64,000 bases of DNA from Acanthosepion pharaonis (Eukaryota > Mollusca > Cephalopoda > Sepiida > Sepiidae), in contig CAHIKZ030003465.1 in assembly GCA_903632075.3 (NCBI GenBank), positions 66,000 through 129,999 on the forward strand, read 5' to 3'. Positions 1 to 9,442 of the stretch are shown piece after piece. The position numbers and the translations under genes are program-made. Numbering within the stretch: position 1 is the stretch's first letter; every line of letters begins with the position of its first letter. The notes under the pieces are model-generated. The model was not told where the DNA came from. It made no database searches and worked only from the letters and a program-made list of their open reading frames with translations.

Positions 1-74
1 CGTTCTTCACTCTCTTGTTGTCTTTGCATCTGATACTTAATGAGTTCCAGCATAGATGATTGAAATTGCTCCAT
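1..74 (-). CDS. gag: Gypsy Gag, N-terminal 24 residues (partial)
   Basis: On the minus strand an ATG at 74 opens a frame that begins MEQFQSSMLELIKYQMQRQQ and is still open at the window edge. It is the same start as that of the second Gypsy copy (ATG at 17545), differing by S for T at residue 7. The glutamine-rich, probably helical N-terminus is all that can be seen. Gag would form the particle shell of the retrotransposon. The start is supported by conservation of the ATG and leader between the two copies. Confidence 0.7.
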   Translation of the reverse strand, partial: MEQFQSSMLELIKYQMQRQQESEE

Positions 75-360
75 GATTATGTATGTGTAGAGAAAAAAAG
101 AAAGCGAAATTATGTGAGATTTTTTTTTCTCTGAGGGGAGCCAATAAATTAATCAAATTCTCTGGCACGACAAAAAAAATTTGTTTTTTTAGCACAAAAA
201 ATTGGTTATTATAGATTCCAATATAATAAATAAGTTAATGTCTAACGTACAGTTTTTTTCTTTTTTCCTTTTGTCGATAAACTTTTCAATCCTTTGCTGT
301 GAAAAATGCTTGAACTCTTTAAATTTTCCAGTGTTGAAATCGTTTTTTCTGCTGTTGCGA
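1..360 (-). mobile_element. Gypsy (K02A2.6-type) element, 5' end only, runs off the left edge
   Basis: This stretch is a second copy of the 5' gag and leader of the Gypsy element at 13612-18037. Positions 1-110 match 17473-17580 almost base for base, and 180-350 match 17660-17810 with small indels and changes. The match stops near 355, before the primer-binding-site and LTR part of the other copy, so the upstream LTR is missing or replaced. The rest of the element (gag, pol, 3' LTR) would lie to the left of the window. The family is inferred from the coding part of the other copy. Confidence 0.75.
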
Positions 361-744
361 TATTTATCCAGACATTTTCTTTGGATGTACAATTTATTAC
401 AGTTAATAGTTAAAAATGAACTTACACAATCTAAAAGTCTTTTGTGTTTCTAATATCTTCTTGACAATACAAAACTGAGAAATTCTTCTATTGGACATAT
501 GTTATTTGTAACTTCCAAAATGAAATTACAGCATTAATGTTTAATAATAATTTAATAATGTTTAATAATAATTTAAATTACTTTTTTAGCTTCTATCGTA
601 ACTTTTATCAACTGTTAATGGCATGAAATAATTTCCTTGTGTACATATGAAACATGAGAAAAAAAAACGAGTTCATATACAAGGTTTTATTTCTATTTCA
701 ATAAAAAAAAATTTCCTTCTGTTTAAATTTCTAGTTGAGGAGTA
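361..744. other. AT-rich spacer, no gene seen
   Basis: The stretch is AT-rich and has no convincing reading frame. It contains a perfect short tandem duplication of about 19 bp at 534-575 (unit close to aatgtttaataataattt) and A/T runs near 660 and 705. Nothing else is recognised. Confidence 0.5.
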
Positions 745-1025
745 ATCATTATTTACATTTGGACTAATAACCTCATCTTTATTGTTATCACATCTTGGCT
801 GTTGTGTTCTCCGGCCTTCTTCAGGTGTCTGTCAATCTGGATAACCTTTAGAGAATTTAATCTAAGAGAGTAGCTTGTTCTCATTCTGCTCTCCACATTT
901 CCATGTTTATCCAATCTTTGTTCTTTTGGTACTGCTTGATTATTTATAGCCCGGTTTTCACTAAATCTGAGTCTATATTAGTTGAGGCCAAGGATTGAAC
1001 TCAGAATTACTATGCCACCATATTC
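745..1025 (-). repeat. Short interspersed repeat, copy 1 (SINE-like)
   Basis: Read on the minus strand from 1025, the sequence starts gaatatggtggcatagtaat and ends near 745 with ccaaatgtaaataatgat. A second copy on the plus strand at 1081-1320 shares the head (tggtggYatagta, then agttcaatc) and the tail (aggttaYcYRgatt, cacaacagc, aatgtaaata). The tail here also carries gaagaaggccggag, reminiscent of some LINE 3' ends. The head contains words like the pol III A and B boxes, but they lie only about 6 bp apart, far closer than in a tRNA, so a tRNA origin is not established. The class of the repeat is open. Confidence 0.6.
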
Positions 1026-1080
1026 ACAAAACAAAGCTCTAATCTACTAGGTTGTTATCCATATTAAAGTGTTGGGTCAT

Positions 1081-1320
1081 GAATTTGGTGGTATAGTAGT
1101 TGGAAGTTCAATCACTGGGCTTGGTAAAACATACTCAAACTCTGTAGAATCAGGGCAAAAAACAACTTAGTGGTATTAAGTAAAAAAAGACAAGATATCA
1201 CTTGACAAAGACAACAGAATTATAAATAAAGGTTACCTGGATTCACAGACATCTGCAGATGTTTGAAGAGCACAACAGCTGAAATGTAATAAGGACTGAA
1301 TGTAAATAAAAAATGATTTC
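1081..1320 (+). repeat. Short interspersed repeat, copy 2 (SINE-like)
   Basis: This copy is homologous to the reverse complement of 745-1025. It starts gaatttggtggtatagtagt, carries agttcaatca at 1105-1114 and ends in aatgtaaataaaaaatg. It is followed by a T-run at 1325-1346. The two copies are head to head, 55 bp apart, and have diverged, so they are old or belong to different subfamilies. Confidence 0.6.
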
Positions 1321-2310
1321 ATTTATTTTTTTTTTTTTTTTTTTTTTCATTAGCAATTGTAAAATGAATTTTATTAGAATAGTTGATGTGATTTTTTTAG
1401 GATAAAAATTTAAATTTTCACTTATTTTTTAAGCAACAAGCATAAAATTGTCTGAAAAGAATAGAATAATCAACTAAGAAAAATAGTTTAAAATTGCCAA
1501 TTACTTCATTTTAATTTAACAAGGAGTTTGTCCTTTAACTTAGGTGGTTTCATTGCATGAAACCTGGAAACCACTGCAATCCACTTCTTGTCATTTTACA
1601 GAAAAACTAAGACTTAATATTCCTTTTCCAGCACATTGCATTTTACATGCATATTTTGTCTACTTTCTTAGAAATAAAGAAATTTCACCTCATTTTGTTG
1701 TAGTTTCTTCTTGTGCTGATGCTTCATTTTTTATTTATTTTTATTATAAACATATAAATTTTCATTTTATTAATATAAAATATTAATTCTATTAAGTTTC
1801 ATAAAGGCCTACAGAATAAAAAAAAAAATATATTCCTAACTTATTGGTTATACAAGGTCAAAAAAACAATTCATTTTAAATATAAAAAGTAGTTTCTGTA
1901 TTTTGGTAGTTTTCATCTTCCATAGTTAATTTGAGACCTTTTTTATTTAAGTTGGTATTGCAAGGTAATTGCTATTACTTTTTGTATTTAAATTAAAATT
2001 TTAAAGTGTATATATAACAGGCTTGGCCACCAAAAAAAAAAAAAAAAAAAAAAAAATTTAAATGATAGGGTTTTAGATTATTTTTTTTTTTTTTTTTTTT
2101 TCTTCTTTTCACCCTTTTTTATTTATTTTTTCTCTAATGTTCACCCAATACAAGGCCCAAGAGCCACTCAAGGTAGTGGATCACTGTGTGTTTTTGTATT
2201 AAATCTAAGAAAAGAAAAGAAATGAAGTTCCTGGGGCTATACCCAGAAGACAACAGCCTTGATACTGTCAAGATTTAATTAGTGTAAATTCAGGGTTGTC
2301 AGAGATGTTA
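1321..2310. other. AT-rich spacer with long homopolymers
   Basis: No gene is supported. There is a T-run at 1325-1346, an A-run at 2031-2056 followed 25 bp later by a T-run at 2079-2101, and several shorter runs. An open frame at 1544-1786 (plus, 80 residues) has no recognisable domain and ends in low-complexity sequence, so I do not call it a gene. Confidence 0.5.
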
Positions 2311-2358
2311 GAAGTTGCAGTGAGTATGAAATAATAATTTCCTATACTCACTCACTTC
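2311..2358. other. Short imperfect hairpin
   Basis: AGTGAGTAT at 2319-2327 pairs perfectly with ATACTCACT at 2344-2352 across a 16-nt loop. GAAGT at 2311-2315 and ACTTC at 2354-2358 extend the stem across an asymmetric bulge. No related copy was found in the window. It could be a small RNA precursor, the remains of a terminal inverted repeat, or chance. Confidence 0.4.
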
Positions 2359-2652
2359 AAACTCAGGCAAGCTGAGGAAAATTATTTTTGAACCAATGAA
2401 AACCTTGTCTTCAGAGAAATTAGCTGTTGAACCAAGAAAGAAAATAAAATAAGCCTATGCAATATCCTTTTTTATATAAAATGAAGAAAAAAAATTAATT
2501 TAACAAGAGAAGTGTGTTTGAAGTCATGTGAAAGGTTTCGTTTTTGTTCACGTATCCAGCTTGAAATTTTCGTTAATGTTAAGTTACTCGCCAGTTATTA
2601 TTAACCAAGAACTTAGTATATCTGAAGGAAAGCTATCTCTCGTCTAATGCAA

Positions 2653-2903
2653 CTATATCCCGTTGTAGAACAAAATTTTTCTTCCCTTTGTCTTAACATT
2701 TTTTTTTGTATTATTTTGTGTCAGATCATTTAATTTGTTGTATGAAATTATGTCTTCATGACAATTCATTAAAACTACAGACTTTAAAAATTCCTGATTT
2801 ATTTTCCTGAAATAAACTACTGACACTACTTCAGGCATGTAAATTCCTTTATCATCTTTTGTTAAAATTACCTGTGTATTTCCTCGTCATTATCAGCCTC
2901 CAT
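2653..2903 (-). CDS. Candidate two-exon small ORF or gene fragment, unknown function
   Basis: The reading is minus strand, exon 1 at 2903-2872 and exon 2 at 2806-2653. Exon 1 starts MEADNDEEIH and ends in AG followed by a good donor, gtaatt. Without splicing the frame stops at once (TAA). A 65-bp candidate intron ends in tttatttcag, a strong acceptor. Splicing gives an open frame of 61 residues continuing RKINQEFLKSVVLMNCHEDI and ending at 2653. The frame is also open upstream of the ATG, to 2933 (IDLPRPKRLM), so exon 1 may be internal. No known domain is recognised. This could be a fragment of a host gene, an old gene copy or coincidence. Confidence 0.35.
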
Positions 2904-2999
2904 TAATCTTTTTGGCCTGGGTAAATCAATTGTTCATCTTAACCCCAAAGTACCATGCCACTATAAAGTAATATTCTAAAAGTAGACATTGGAAGAAAC

Positions 3000-3110
3000 A
3001 TGAAACACAATCCTCTAAATTGGAAACAAGGGATAAAACCTATACTTCTGTTCAAAAAAACCGAGGAGGAGTGTGACCCGGAAAATAGGCGAACCTATCT
3101 ACTCCTAACT
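3000..3110 (+). pseudogene. LINE reverse transcriptase fragment
   Basis: One plus-strand frame reads MKHNPLNWKQGIKPILLFKK and goes on with TEEECDPENRRTYLLLT before running into an A-run. This matches the conserved opening block of non-LTR reverse transcriptases, W-K-x(4)-P-(I/L)-x-K(K)-x-x-x-D-P-x-N-x-R-x-(I/Y)-x-L-L. The wording is unlike the Tx1-type LINE elsewhere in the window (GVIKLLRKDKDGGDGLGNFR), so it belongs to another LINE family, probably of the Jockey, CR1 or RTE kind. About 37 residues remain, so this is a relic. The block recognition is from family knowledge; the subfamily is a guess. Confidence 0.6.
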
Positions 3111-3236
3111 AAAAAAAAAAAAAATCATGATTTTTACCAGAAACTAAAGGATTTCAAAACAGCCTAAAAAAAAAAAAACATCATTCTTCAAATTCACAGC
3201 AGTTGTTTCCAACGGGAGTGTGATTTCCAATTTGGA

Positions 3237-3449
3237 CTAGCAAATGTTTTCACTTGTAAATAAATCCCGGTTTAGTAAATCGAAAAATGTTTTAACTGCA
3301 ATAATTTCACCAAAACGATTTTCAAAACATGTGCACTGAAGATAAAGTATTTCAAGAGCTTCATTCAAATCAACTCCACGGTTATTAGTATTTTCAAAGA
3401 GTTTCAGTCTAGAAAATCCCACGTGTCTTCTGAAATATTTTTCAATCAT
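3237..3449 (-). pseudogene. Exon-like ORF, unknown protein, possibly a gene fragment
   Basis: A 70-residue minus-strand frame with well-mixed composition includes FRRHVGFSRLKLFENTNNRG, DLNEALEILYLQCTCFENRF and FFDLLNRDLFT. After the TAG at 3237-3239 the same frame stays protein-like for a further 19 or so residues (SKLEITLPLETTAVNL), which suggests an internal stop in a decayed exon. A good acceptor, tatttcag, precedes 3429. Repeat, transposon and domain families known to me do not match. A host exon or a fragment of an unrecognised repeat is possible. Confidence 0.3.
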
Positions 3450-3599
3450 CTATCCCCGTCCACCCTTGTATTCGGACTCTGAGTATTTTTTTTTTTTTTT
3501 TTCGTATGAATTAAATTTTTTTAATTAATTTTTTTTTTTTTTTTTGATTTATAAATACAAAAAATGATCATTAAGAAAATATAATAATTAGTAATAGTT

Positions 3600-3696
3600 T
3601 CAAATAATTTGGCGTTCCTTCCTAGAGAGATTGTTTAGTAAATTTTTAATTTCGTCCACGCTTAGAAAATTTATATAAACATCATCCGGTGCCCCT
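3600..3696 (-). other. Candidate terminal exon, unknown protein
   Basis: On the minus strand, tttttttag at about 3705-3697 is a good splice acceptor. It is followed by an open frame beginning GAPDDVYINFLSVDEIKNLL and ending RKERQII and TGA at 3600. It is 32 codons long, has balanced composition and lacks the low-complexity look of the surroundings. A second exon-like frame lies upstream at 3867-3784 (KIPYIIFPEEVLSHTRTLSV, then HFRKIQF), but its donor is weak. I cannot assign a family. Other exon-like frames on the same strand lie at 3237-3449 and 2653-2933; whether they belong together is unknown. Confidence 0.3.
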
Positions 3697-3783
3697 CTAA
3701 AAAAATTTTTTTATTTTATTTTATTTATTTTTGTTAGCATTTGTTTGTTTGTTTGTTTTTTTTTTTGGATTTGTTTTTTTAAC

Positions 3784-3867
3784 AAACTGTATTTTTCTGA
3801 AATGAACTGATAATGTCCGAGTATGCGACAAAACCTCTTCAGGAAAAATAATGTACGGAATTTTAAA
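3784..3867 (-). other. Candidate internal exon, unknown protein
   Basis: The minus-strand frame from 3867 reads FKIPYIIFPEEVLSHTRTLS and then VHFRKIQF, ending just before a possible weak GT donor (ttt|gttaaa). The frame is closed upstream by TGA. It is short, and only the amino-acid composition and the neighbouring acceptor at 3697 support it. Confidence 0.2.
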
Positions 3868-4235
3868 TCATACTTTTATTTTTCTTATTATTTGTTACTT
3901 ATGACAAAACATTACCATTACATCCATTAAACATTAATGATCAGATTTACGTTCAAACAATATTTTTCGAGTATTTCTTTTCATCAGACATAAACAAAAA
4001 AACACGAGTCTTCAGATCCAATGTGTTTTGATTCGAAGCAAAGTTTGAGGTGTGCCAAAAATGTCCCAACAACAGTAAGAAAAACAATTACTTACAGATG
4101 TTGGTAACTAGTATTAAATTATAAATTTGGTTGAGTGTTTTGAAATGAACTTAGGATATTTGGGCAAATTAGATTACTATTACGTTGGGAATCAAACTTA
4201 AGGAAAGAGGTTAATTTTTTTTTTTACGGACAAAA

Positions 4236-4578
4236 ATGGAAAATTTATCCCACAAAACAATATGGTATGGACTCAATGTGAGTCCAGTAAAAAGTGTAAC
4301 ACAAAACAATAAATATAAAACAAACGACAATGCATGTATCAACAAAGTAAACATGGAAAAACATTTATTAGCTGTTCCATGCTCAGAATCGATGGTTACC
4401 AAATTCGAGAAATGGTTAGGATAACCCCAGTGTATCAGATCGGAAGAAATAGAAAACAGAACGGGTGTCCCATAAAACAGGTTCCGATGATTTATTTTAC
4501 CCTTTTGAAAAAGAGACTTTTTCCACCATTGACGAGGATGATGATCAAGATATTCTCCAGAAAGAGACCTTTGCCTAA
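4236..4578 (+). other. Candidate broken or spliced small ORF on the plus strand
   Basis: An ATG in a fair context (aaaaATGG) at 4236 opens 62 codons (MENLSHKTIWYGLNVSPVKS onward, ending VTKFEKWLG, TAA at 4422-4424). Downstream, from 4453, another frame reads KTERVSHKTGSDDLFYPFEK and then an acidic tail, TIDEDDDQDILQ, to a TAA at 4576-4578. The two parts would need a frame change or a short intron to be joined, and no convincing splice pair is visible. A competing 129-residue minus-strand frame covers 4211-4600. No family is recognised. Confidence 0.2.
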
Positions 4579-4689
4579 CAGGGATTATTCTGCCCTTCAC
4601 TTAATCCTTTTTTTTTCTTTATTAACCCGGTTTAATCCTCCGGGGAGGTTCTGACTAATCTCCCAGATTACGTTTTTATATATCTAAAT

Positions 4690-5401
4690 TGTAAATGCTG
4701 CTTGTGTATTATGTTGAAGAGATTAATGTGGCTGCGTGTTGAAGAGCATTTAACATTTATACATTATTGAATCAAGGAAAACAATGAGAAAAACGATTTT
4801 TGTTTCAACGATAAAATATATATAAAATCAACAAATACAAAACAATTTTGTAATGTGTGAATATTAAGTAGTTTCCATTTAAGCTTGAAAAGATAAGTTT
4901 AATTAAGAATGTTTCTTGAATAGAATGTTCAAAGTTCTATGTTGAAATAGAATGTTGCATTCAGAAAAAGCATACAGTTAATTTAGTTGTGTGTTATTTG
5001 TATAACTAAAAAAGTGTTGGTTTGTAACTTGGCTTGTTCACAGAGAAAAACGAATGTCTGAAATGTAATTCAAGTTCTGTGTCTGTGTGTGCGTAGTGAG
5101 TAGAATCAATAATCTGTGTAGACGCGTGTGAGTTGCTGGATTCTATTGTCTATTTTTGGAACAAAACACTGTTTTTATAACTATTGGTAGGCTCCAGGAA
5201 ACAAAGGCGAGAAAGTTGAACGAACACAAAAATATATGATTGGATGAAAAATTAACCAATCAGTGATTTTCTAACAAAAGCATGTTTGCGAAATTCACGG
5301 CAGAAAAAATTCAGTGTGGTGACTGCGATTAGTAAATTGTCCTGTGGTAAACAGTATTTATTATTTAATCAATCACAGTTGAGAAAACTGTAGGCGTGGC
5401 A
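4690..5401 (-). repeat. 3' LTR of the CsRn1-like element
   Basis: The segment from tgtaaatgctgcttgtgta to taggcgtggca repeats at 9443-10160. Shared landmarks include ttgaagagcatttaacattt, gtaatgtgtgaatattaagt, gtgtctgtgtgtgcgtagtg and atcaatcacagttgagaaaa. The copies differ by scattered substitutions and small indels. The homology may extend up to about 27 bp further, to the purine-rich tract at 5429. Confidence 0.85.
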
Positions 5402-5428
5402 AAAGCAGTGGCAAACGCACTACGACTA

Positions 5429-5440
5429 ACCCACCCCCAC
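5429..5440 (-). promoter_or_regulatory. Candidate polypurine tract of the CsRn1-like element
   Basis: On the minus strand this reads GTGGGGGTGGGT, the only purine-rich tract just upstream of the 3' LTR. A polypurine tract primes plus-strand DNA synthesis in LTR retrotransposons. If it is the true tract, the LTR begins at about 5428 rather than 5401. Confidence 0.5.
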
Positions 5441-8420
5441 AGATTGGAAAAGGTGATGAAAAGCATTTTTTCAATATGTTACGTAGCTCTTGAATTTTTG
5501 AGGCCAATGAAGTTTTCTTCCTTTTTTGGTATAATGATGTGCAGGTGTTTCGGTTTGTTGCTCGGTGATGGTGATGTTTGGTTGGGTTCTGTACTCGGTT
5601 TAAGGCGATCAATCGAAATGTTGGATCGGCCACTGGCGAACTAAACAGTATAGAATTTATCATGCCGAGCAAGAACACGAAACGGGCCTGAGTAACTCGG
5701 AGTGAGTGGCTTTTTTACAGCTTCTCGGATAAAGACAAAGTCACACTTGTTTAAAAAGGTAGGAACAAAGATATCCTTGAAAACGAGTAGGCGTAAAGGC
5801 TAAAGTAGACATCCTACGAAAGATGAAGAAGGGTCTGAGGCTGAGCTATCAGACAGAAATTGACCTAGCAAAACTAATGGTTGTCCAAAAACAAGGTCAG
5901 CTGGTGAACATTTAAGGTCTTCTTTTACCTTCGACCGGAGCGAAAGCATCACCAGAAGTAAATTGTCCATCCAGGATAAGTTGTTGTTAGCATTGGAGCT
6001 AGTTAATGCGGCCTTTAGTTGGCGGTGAAAACGTTCGACGAGGCCATTAGCACAGGGGTGATATGCTATCGTAGATATATGTCTAGCTCCAAGAAGATTT
6101 ATGAATTCCTTAAAAAGTGTTGACTGAAACTGTGGACCACGATCTGTTGTTATCACTGATGGGCATCCAAAAAACGAGATCCAGTTTTTCAGTATAGCCT
6201 TAGCAACAGATTCCGCGGTTGTAGATTGCAGAGGAATAGCAACTGGCCATCTAGAAAATCTATCGATAATAGTAAGGATGTGTTGGTGTCCGTGCATTTC
6301 CGGTAACGGACCCACTAAGTCGACATGTAGATGAAGAAAACGGCCGTGTGGTGTGGTGAAATTACCAGGTGGTGATTTGGTATGGCGGTGGACTTTAGTA
6401 CGTTAGCAAACTATACAACATTGAGTCCAACTTCTGATGTCACTGTTCATGTTAGGCCAGACAAAACGTTCGGAGATCATTTTTGTCGTAGTTTTGCGAC
6501 CGGGGTGTGAATACCAGTGAAAATGATTAAAAATCCTTCTTCGCATGCTGACGGGTACCAAAGGTCTAGGATTAGAAGTGCTTGTGTCACAATCGATCAA
6601 CTTTGCACTGAAAGGCAAAGGATGTTGTTCGATTTTTAATGAGGAATTCCGCAATGAGTCAAATAGAGTGATGTCACTTTTTTGTTCGTCTGCTAATAAT
6701 TCAATATCAAGCTTTTCTTCAGTGGTACGGTGTAAGGAACCTCGCGAAAGTATTAGCGACAATATTTTCGTTGCCTGCTATGTACCATATGTCGGTGGTA
6801 AATTGTGAGATGAAATCCAGCTGTCTGTAATCACGCGGATTATACCTATCTGATTTTGCATGGAGGGCGAAAACTAAAGGTTTGTAATCGGTGAAAACGG
6901 TGAAGTTTCGACCTTCCAGTATGTGTCTAAAATGCTTTATCGAGAGGTATATGGCAAGCAATTCGCGCGAAAAAGTGCTATATTTCTTCTGGATCGAAGT
7001 AAGCTTGACTGAGAAAAAGGAAATTGGCGTGGTTTGTTTCTCTGTGGGTTGATGTAAAACCGCTCCAATTGCTTCCGATGACACATCAGTACTTAACGAA
7101 AGGTATGCTGTGTTGTCATCGCGCAAGTAAGTTAATTTCGTAAAGTTCACTAAAGCATCGCGTGAATTAACGAAAGCAGCAAGTGCTTCGTCAGTTAGTG
7201 TTATCGTCACGTTTTTCTTTCCCTGAACTCGAAGTAGGTTGGTTAGGGGTGCCAAGATTTGGGAATAATTTAGAATAAACTGGCGATAATAGTTTATTAA
7301 ACCGAGGTATCGACGGAGTTGACGGAGTGTAGTCGGTTGCGGAAAGTTTTTTTTTTTTTTTTTTATTGCTGTCACTTTTTCTGGGATTGGTGTGATTCCT
7401 GAATCATTAATTACGTATCCAAGGAAGTGAAGTTTGGAAACAGCGAATAAACATTTATCAGGGTTTATTTTCAAACCGAAGTGCTCTAAGCGCTCAAAAA
7501 CGCACGTGGTATTCCATATAAGCGCTCGCTACAAGTAGGTCGTCGATGTAAGCGAATGAGTGACACAAGCCACGAAGTGCTTCATCGATCAATCGTTGGA
7601 AAGACTGTGCAGCGTTTCGAAGTCCGAAAGGCATTCACAGAAACTCATAAAGGCCAAAAGGAGTTGTTATGGCTGTTTTATGCACGTCTTCAGCGGCTAC
7701 TGTAATCTGATAGAACGCTTTTCGCAGATCAATCTTGGTGAATACTTTTGCACCTTGCAGAGAAATTGCGAAATCTGCTAAGTTTGGCACAGGATATTTG
7801 TCGGGCACTGTTTGTGCGTTTAGTCTTCGATAATCTCCGCAGGGTCTCCAAGCCCGCTCCTGCGCCTTAGAAACCATGTGGAGTGAAGACGCGAAAGGGC
7901 TCGATGAAGGGCGAATTATTACAAGATCTAACATGTGTTGAAATTCCGCGCGCCCTAGTTGTATTTTTCCAGAAGAAAAGTCTGGCGGGCCAGATGTGTG
8001 GATTTTATGGACGGTGTGGTGCTTCACCGTTTCGGTATAAGAGAAAGGGCGGACAAGTGAAGGAAACTTATCCAACACGTTCTTAAGAGGATTATCCACT
8101 GGTAGGGCGACTCACAATTTGATGGAAGTAAGGGTGTAGGTAATTCTGAAATTTGTGAGTTTCGTAGTTTGGTCTAAAAGTGAGCGTTTTGATATGACTT
8201 CTGCTACTGTAAATAACCATTGGAAAGTCCTCCTCAGGCCAATGTCCAAAGTCATCGATAACTGACCAAAAGTTTGTATTTGGAACCGTTAGCAACACGT
8301 AAGGTGAATGAAGATCTTGTATTGGGAAAACCGGGTCTGGGTGGAATCACGCTAACTTGTGTACCTGTGTCCACAAGAAATAATTCGTTTCAGTTGTTGT
8401 CTCTGACGTAAAAAAGACGG
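5430..8420 (-). pseudogene. pol: CsRn1-like Pol: protease, RT, RNase H, integrase (broken)
   Basis: Domains follow one another on the minus strand. Protease carries LVDTGTQVSVIPP at about 8341-8387, the aspartic DTG site. RT fragment 8099-7635 includes GDYRRLNAQTVPDKYPVPNL and FTKIDLRKAFYQI. Past a frame break come MPFGLRNAAQSFQRLIDEAL and the catalytic YIDD at 7539-7550. RT connection and RNase H occupy 7474-6719, with LSTDVSS, SRELLAIYL and FTDYKPL; the usual last acidic motif (ADxxSR) reads ANTFAR here. Integrase follows: HHCC finger at 6762-6403 and core at 6315-5800, with HVDLVGP, TTDRGPQF and NGLVERFHR, so the D, D and E are kept. The C-terminal tail, SNISIDRLKP, lies near 5600. At least four breaks exist, including a T-run at 7348-7364. 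The enzyme set would copy and insert the element; this copy cannot make it intact. Confidence 0.85.
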
Positions 8421-8454
8421 TTGGCGTTCTCTACCACAACAGCAGACGCCGTCT

Positions 8455-9375
8455 TTATGCGCTGTTGGGACTGGCGTTTCCCGCTTTTTGGCTTGATGTA
8501 GAATCTAACTGCGGTTTAAAACTGCACGGTTTGGTACATTTCCTGGCTGCTTGACCAAATTTGCGATGATACCAACAAGATGTATCGTTTCTTCCCCGAG
8601 AGTTAGATTGGGAACATCGTCGGGACGTGTATGAGTTGTGAGCTGACGACGATTGCTCTCTTCGCAAACGATCTATCTGCGCAGATAATTTGTTAATCTG
8701 TTGTTGAAGTTTGCTGACCACGTTTTCAATTGGCGTGTCGTGCGGCACTGGAAAGTTGACACCATTGATAGTTGTAGCATCATTTCTTTTGTCTGCTATT
8801 TCGGCAGTTTTCACTAGGTCCAAGTATTCGGAAAGTGTTGCTAGGATTTGGGTGGTGTGGGTGGGTAATTTGTCCATCCCCAGCTTACGAAACAACGAAT
8901 CTAACATGGCGTTCTTCTCTAGCAAGTTTTTCATTTTTCGCAGTAGTTGTGATGGCTTACTATGTCCTGACTGTAATGTGTTGAATAAATCGTTCAATCT
9001 GCGCTCTTGAGATTTTACCGATTGCTTCTTTCAGTGTGTCGAAAGGGTTGTGTGTCGAGAGGCTGTCTAACAAGTCTAACACATCGAATGCGATTTCAGG
9101 TGGCAGCTTCTCCACTACATAGGCATAACGTGCCATCTGGGGTTGTACCTTTTTTTGCCTGGAAAATAGCTTCTAACTGGGCGAACCAGACATGCACATT
9201 GGTCGTGTCGAAAACTGGCTGGTTGCTTCGTTGGCGTTCTATTCGGCCAGGTCAAATAGATTTTCTTAACGCACGTGGTGGAAAAAACTCTACGCGCCAA
9301 GTTGAAGACTTGAACGTTATCACTTTGCTGTCGCTGGCACAAAATTGGGTTTTACTTCGCTTTCTTTGTGTTTTT
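8455..9375 (-). pseudogene. gag: CsRn1-like Gag (broken)
   Basis: The minus-strand frame 8997-8455 holds the C-terminal part of Gag, ending with the knuckle CWYHRKFGQAARKCTKPC (spacing C-x2-H-x9-C-x3-C). This CHCC type replaces the usual CCHC in the CsRn1/Kabuki clade. The N-terminal part is readable at 9210-9010 in shifted frames: NVHVWFAQLEAIFQ, then IAFDVLDLLDSL and PFDTLKEAIGKIS. There is a stop just before the 8997 frame and at least one more shift near 9120. The start codon cannot be fixed. The segment 8880-8600 includes a probable coiled coil (VVSKLQQQINKLSAQIDRLR). Confidence 0.8.
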
Positions 9376-9423
9376 ATATTCCTTGAATCACGTCGGTCAA
9401 CAACTGTAAATTGTATTTTCCTT

Positions 9424-9441
9424 AAGCGTCGGGGTTATTAA
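9424..9441 (-). promoter_or_regulatory. Primer-binding site, tRNA-Trp-like
   Basis: Just inside the 5' LTR the minus strand reads TAATAACCCCGACGCTTA. The core ACCCCGACG is that of sites complementary to the 3' end of tRNA-Trp, for which the canonical site starts TGGTGACCCCGACG. The flanking bases have changed. tRNA-Trp priming is the known habit of CsRn1-clade elements, so the match supports both the LTR boundary and the clade. Confidence 0.6.
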
Positions 9442-9442
9442 T

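Noticed and set aside
745..1320. tRNA gene or clear tRNA-derived SINE promoter
   Set aside because: A-box- and B-box-like words are only about 6 bp apart and no cloverleaf can be drawn.
1544..1786. 80-residue plus-strand frame
   Set aside because: C-terminal half is F/Y/I-rich low complexity; no splice signals or family match.
4211..4600. 129-residue minus-strand frame with a hydrophobic stretch
   Set aside because: Overlaps a better plus-strand candidate, has no recognisable domain, and the hydrophobic part comes from AT-rich sequence.
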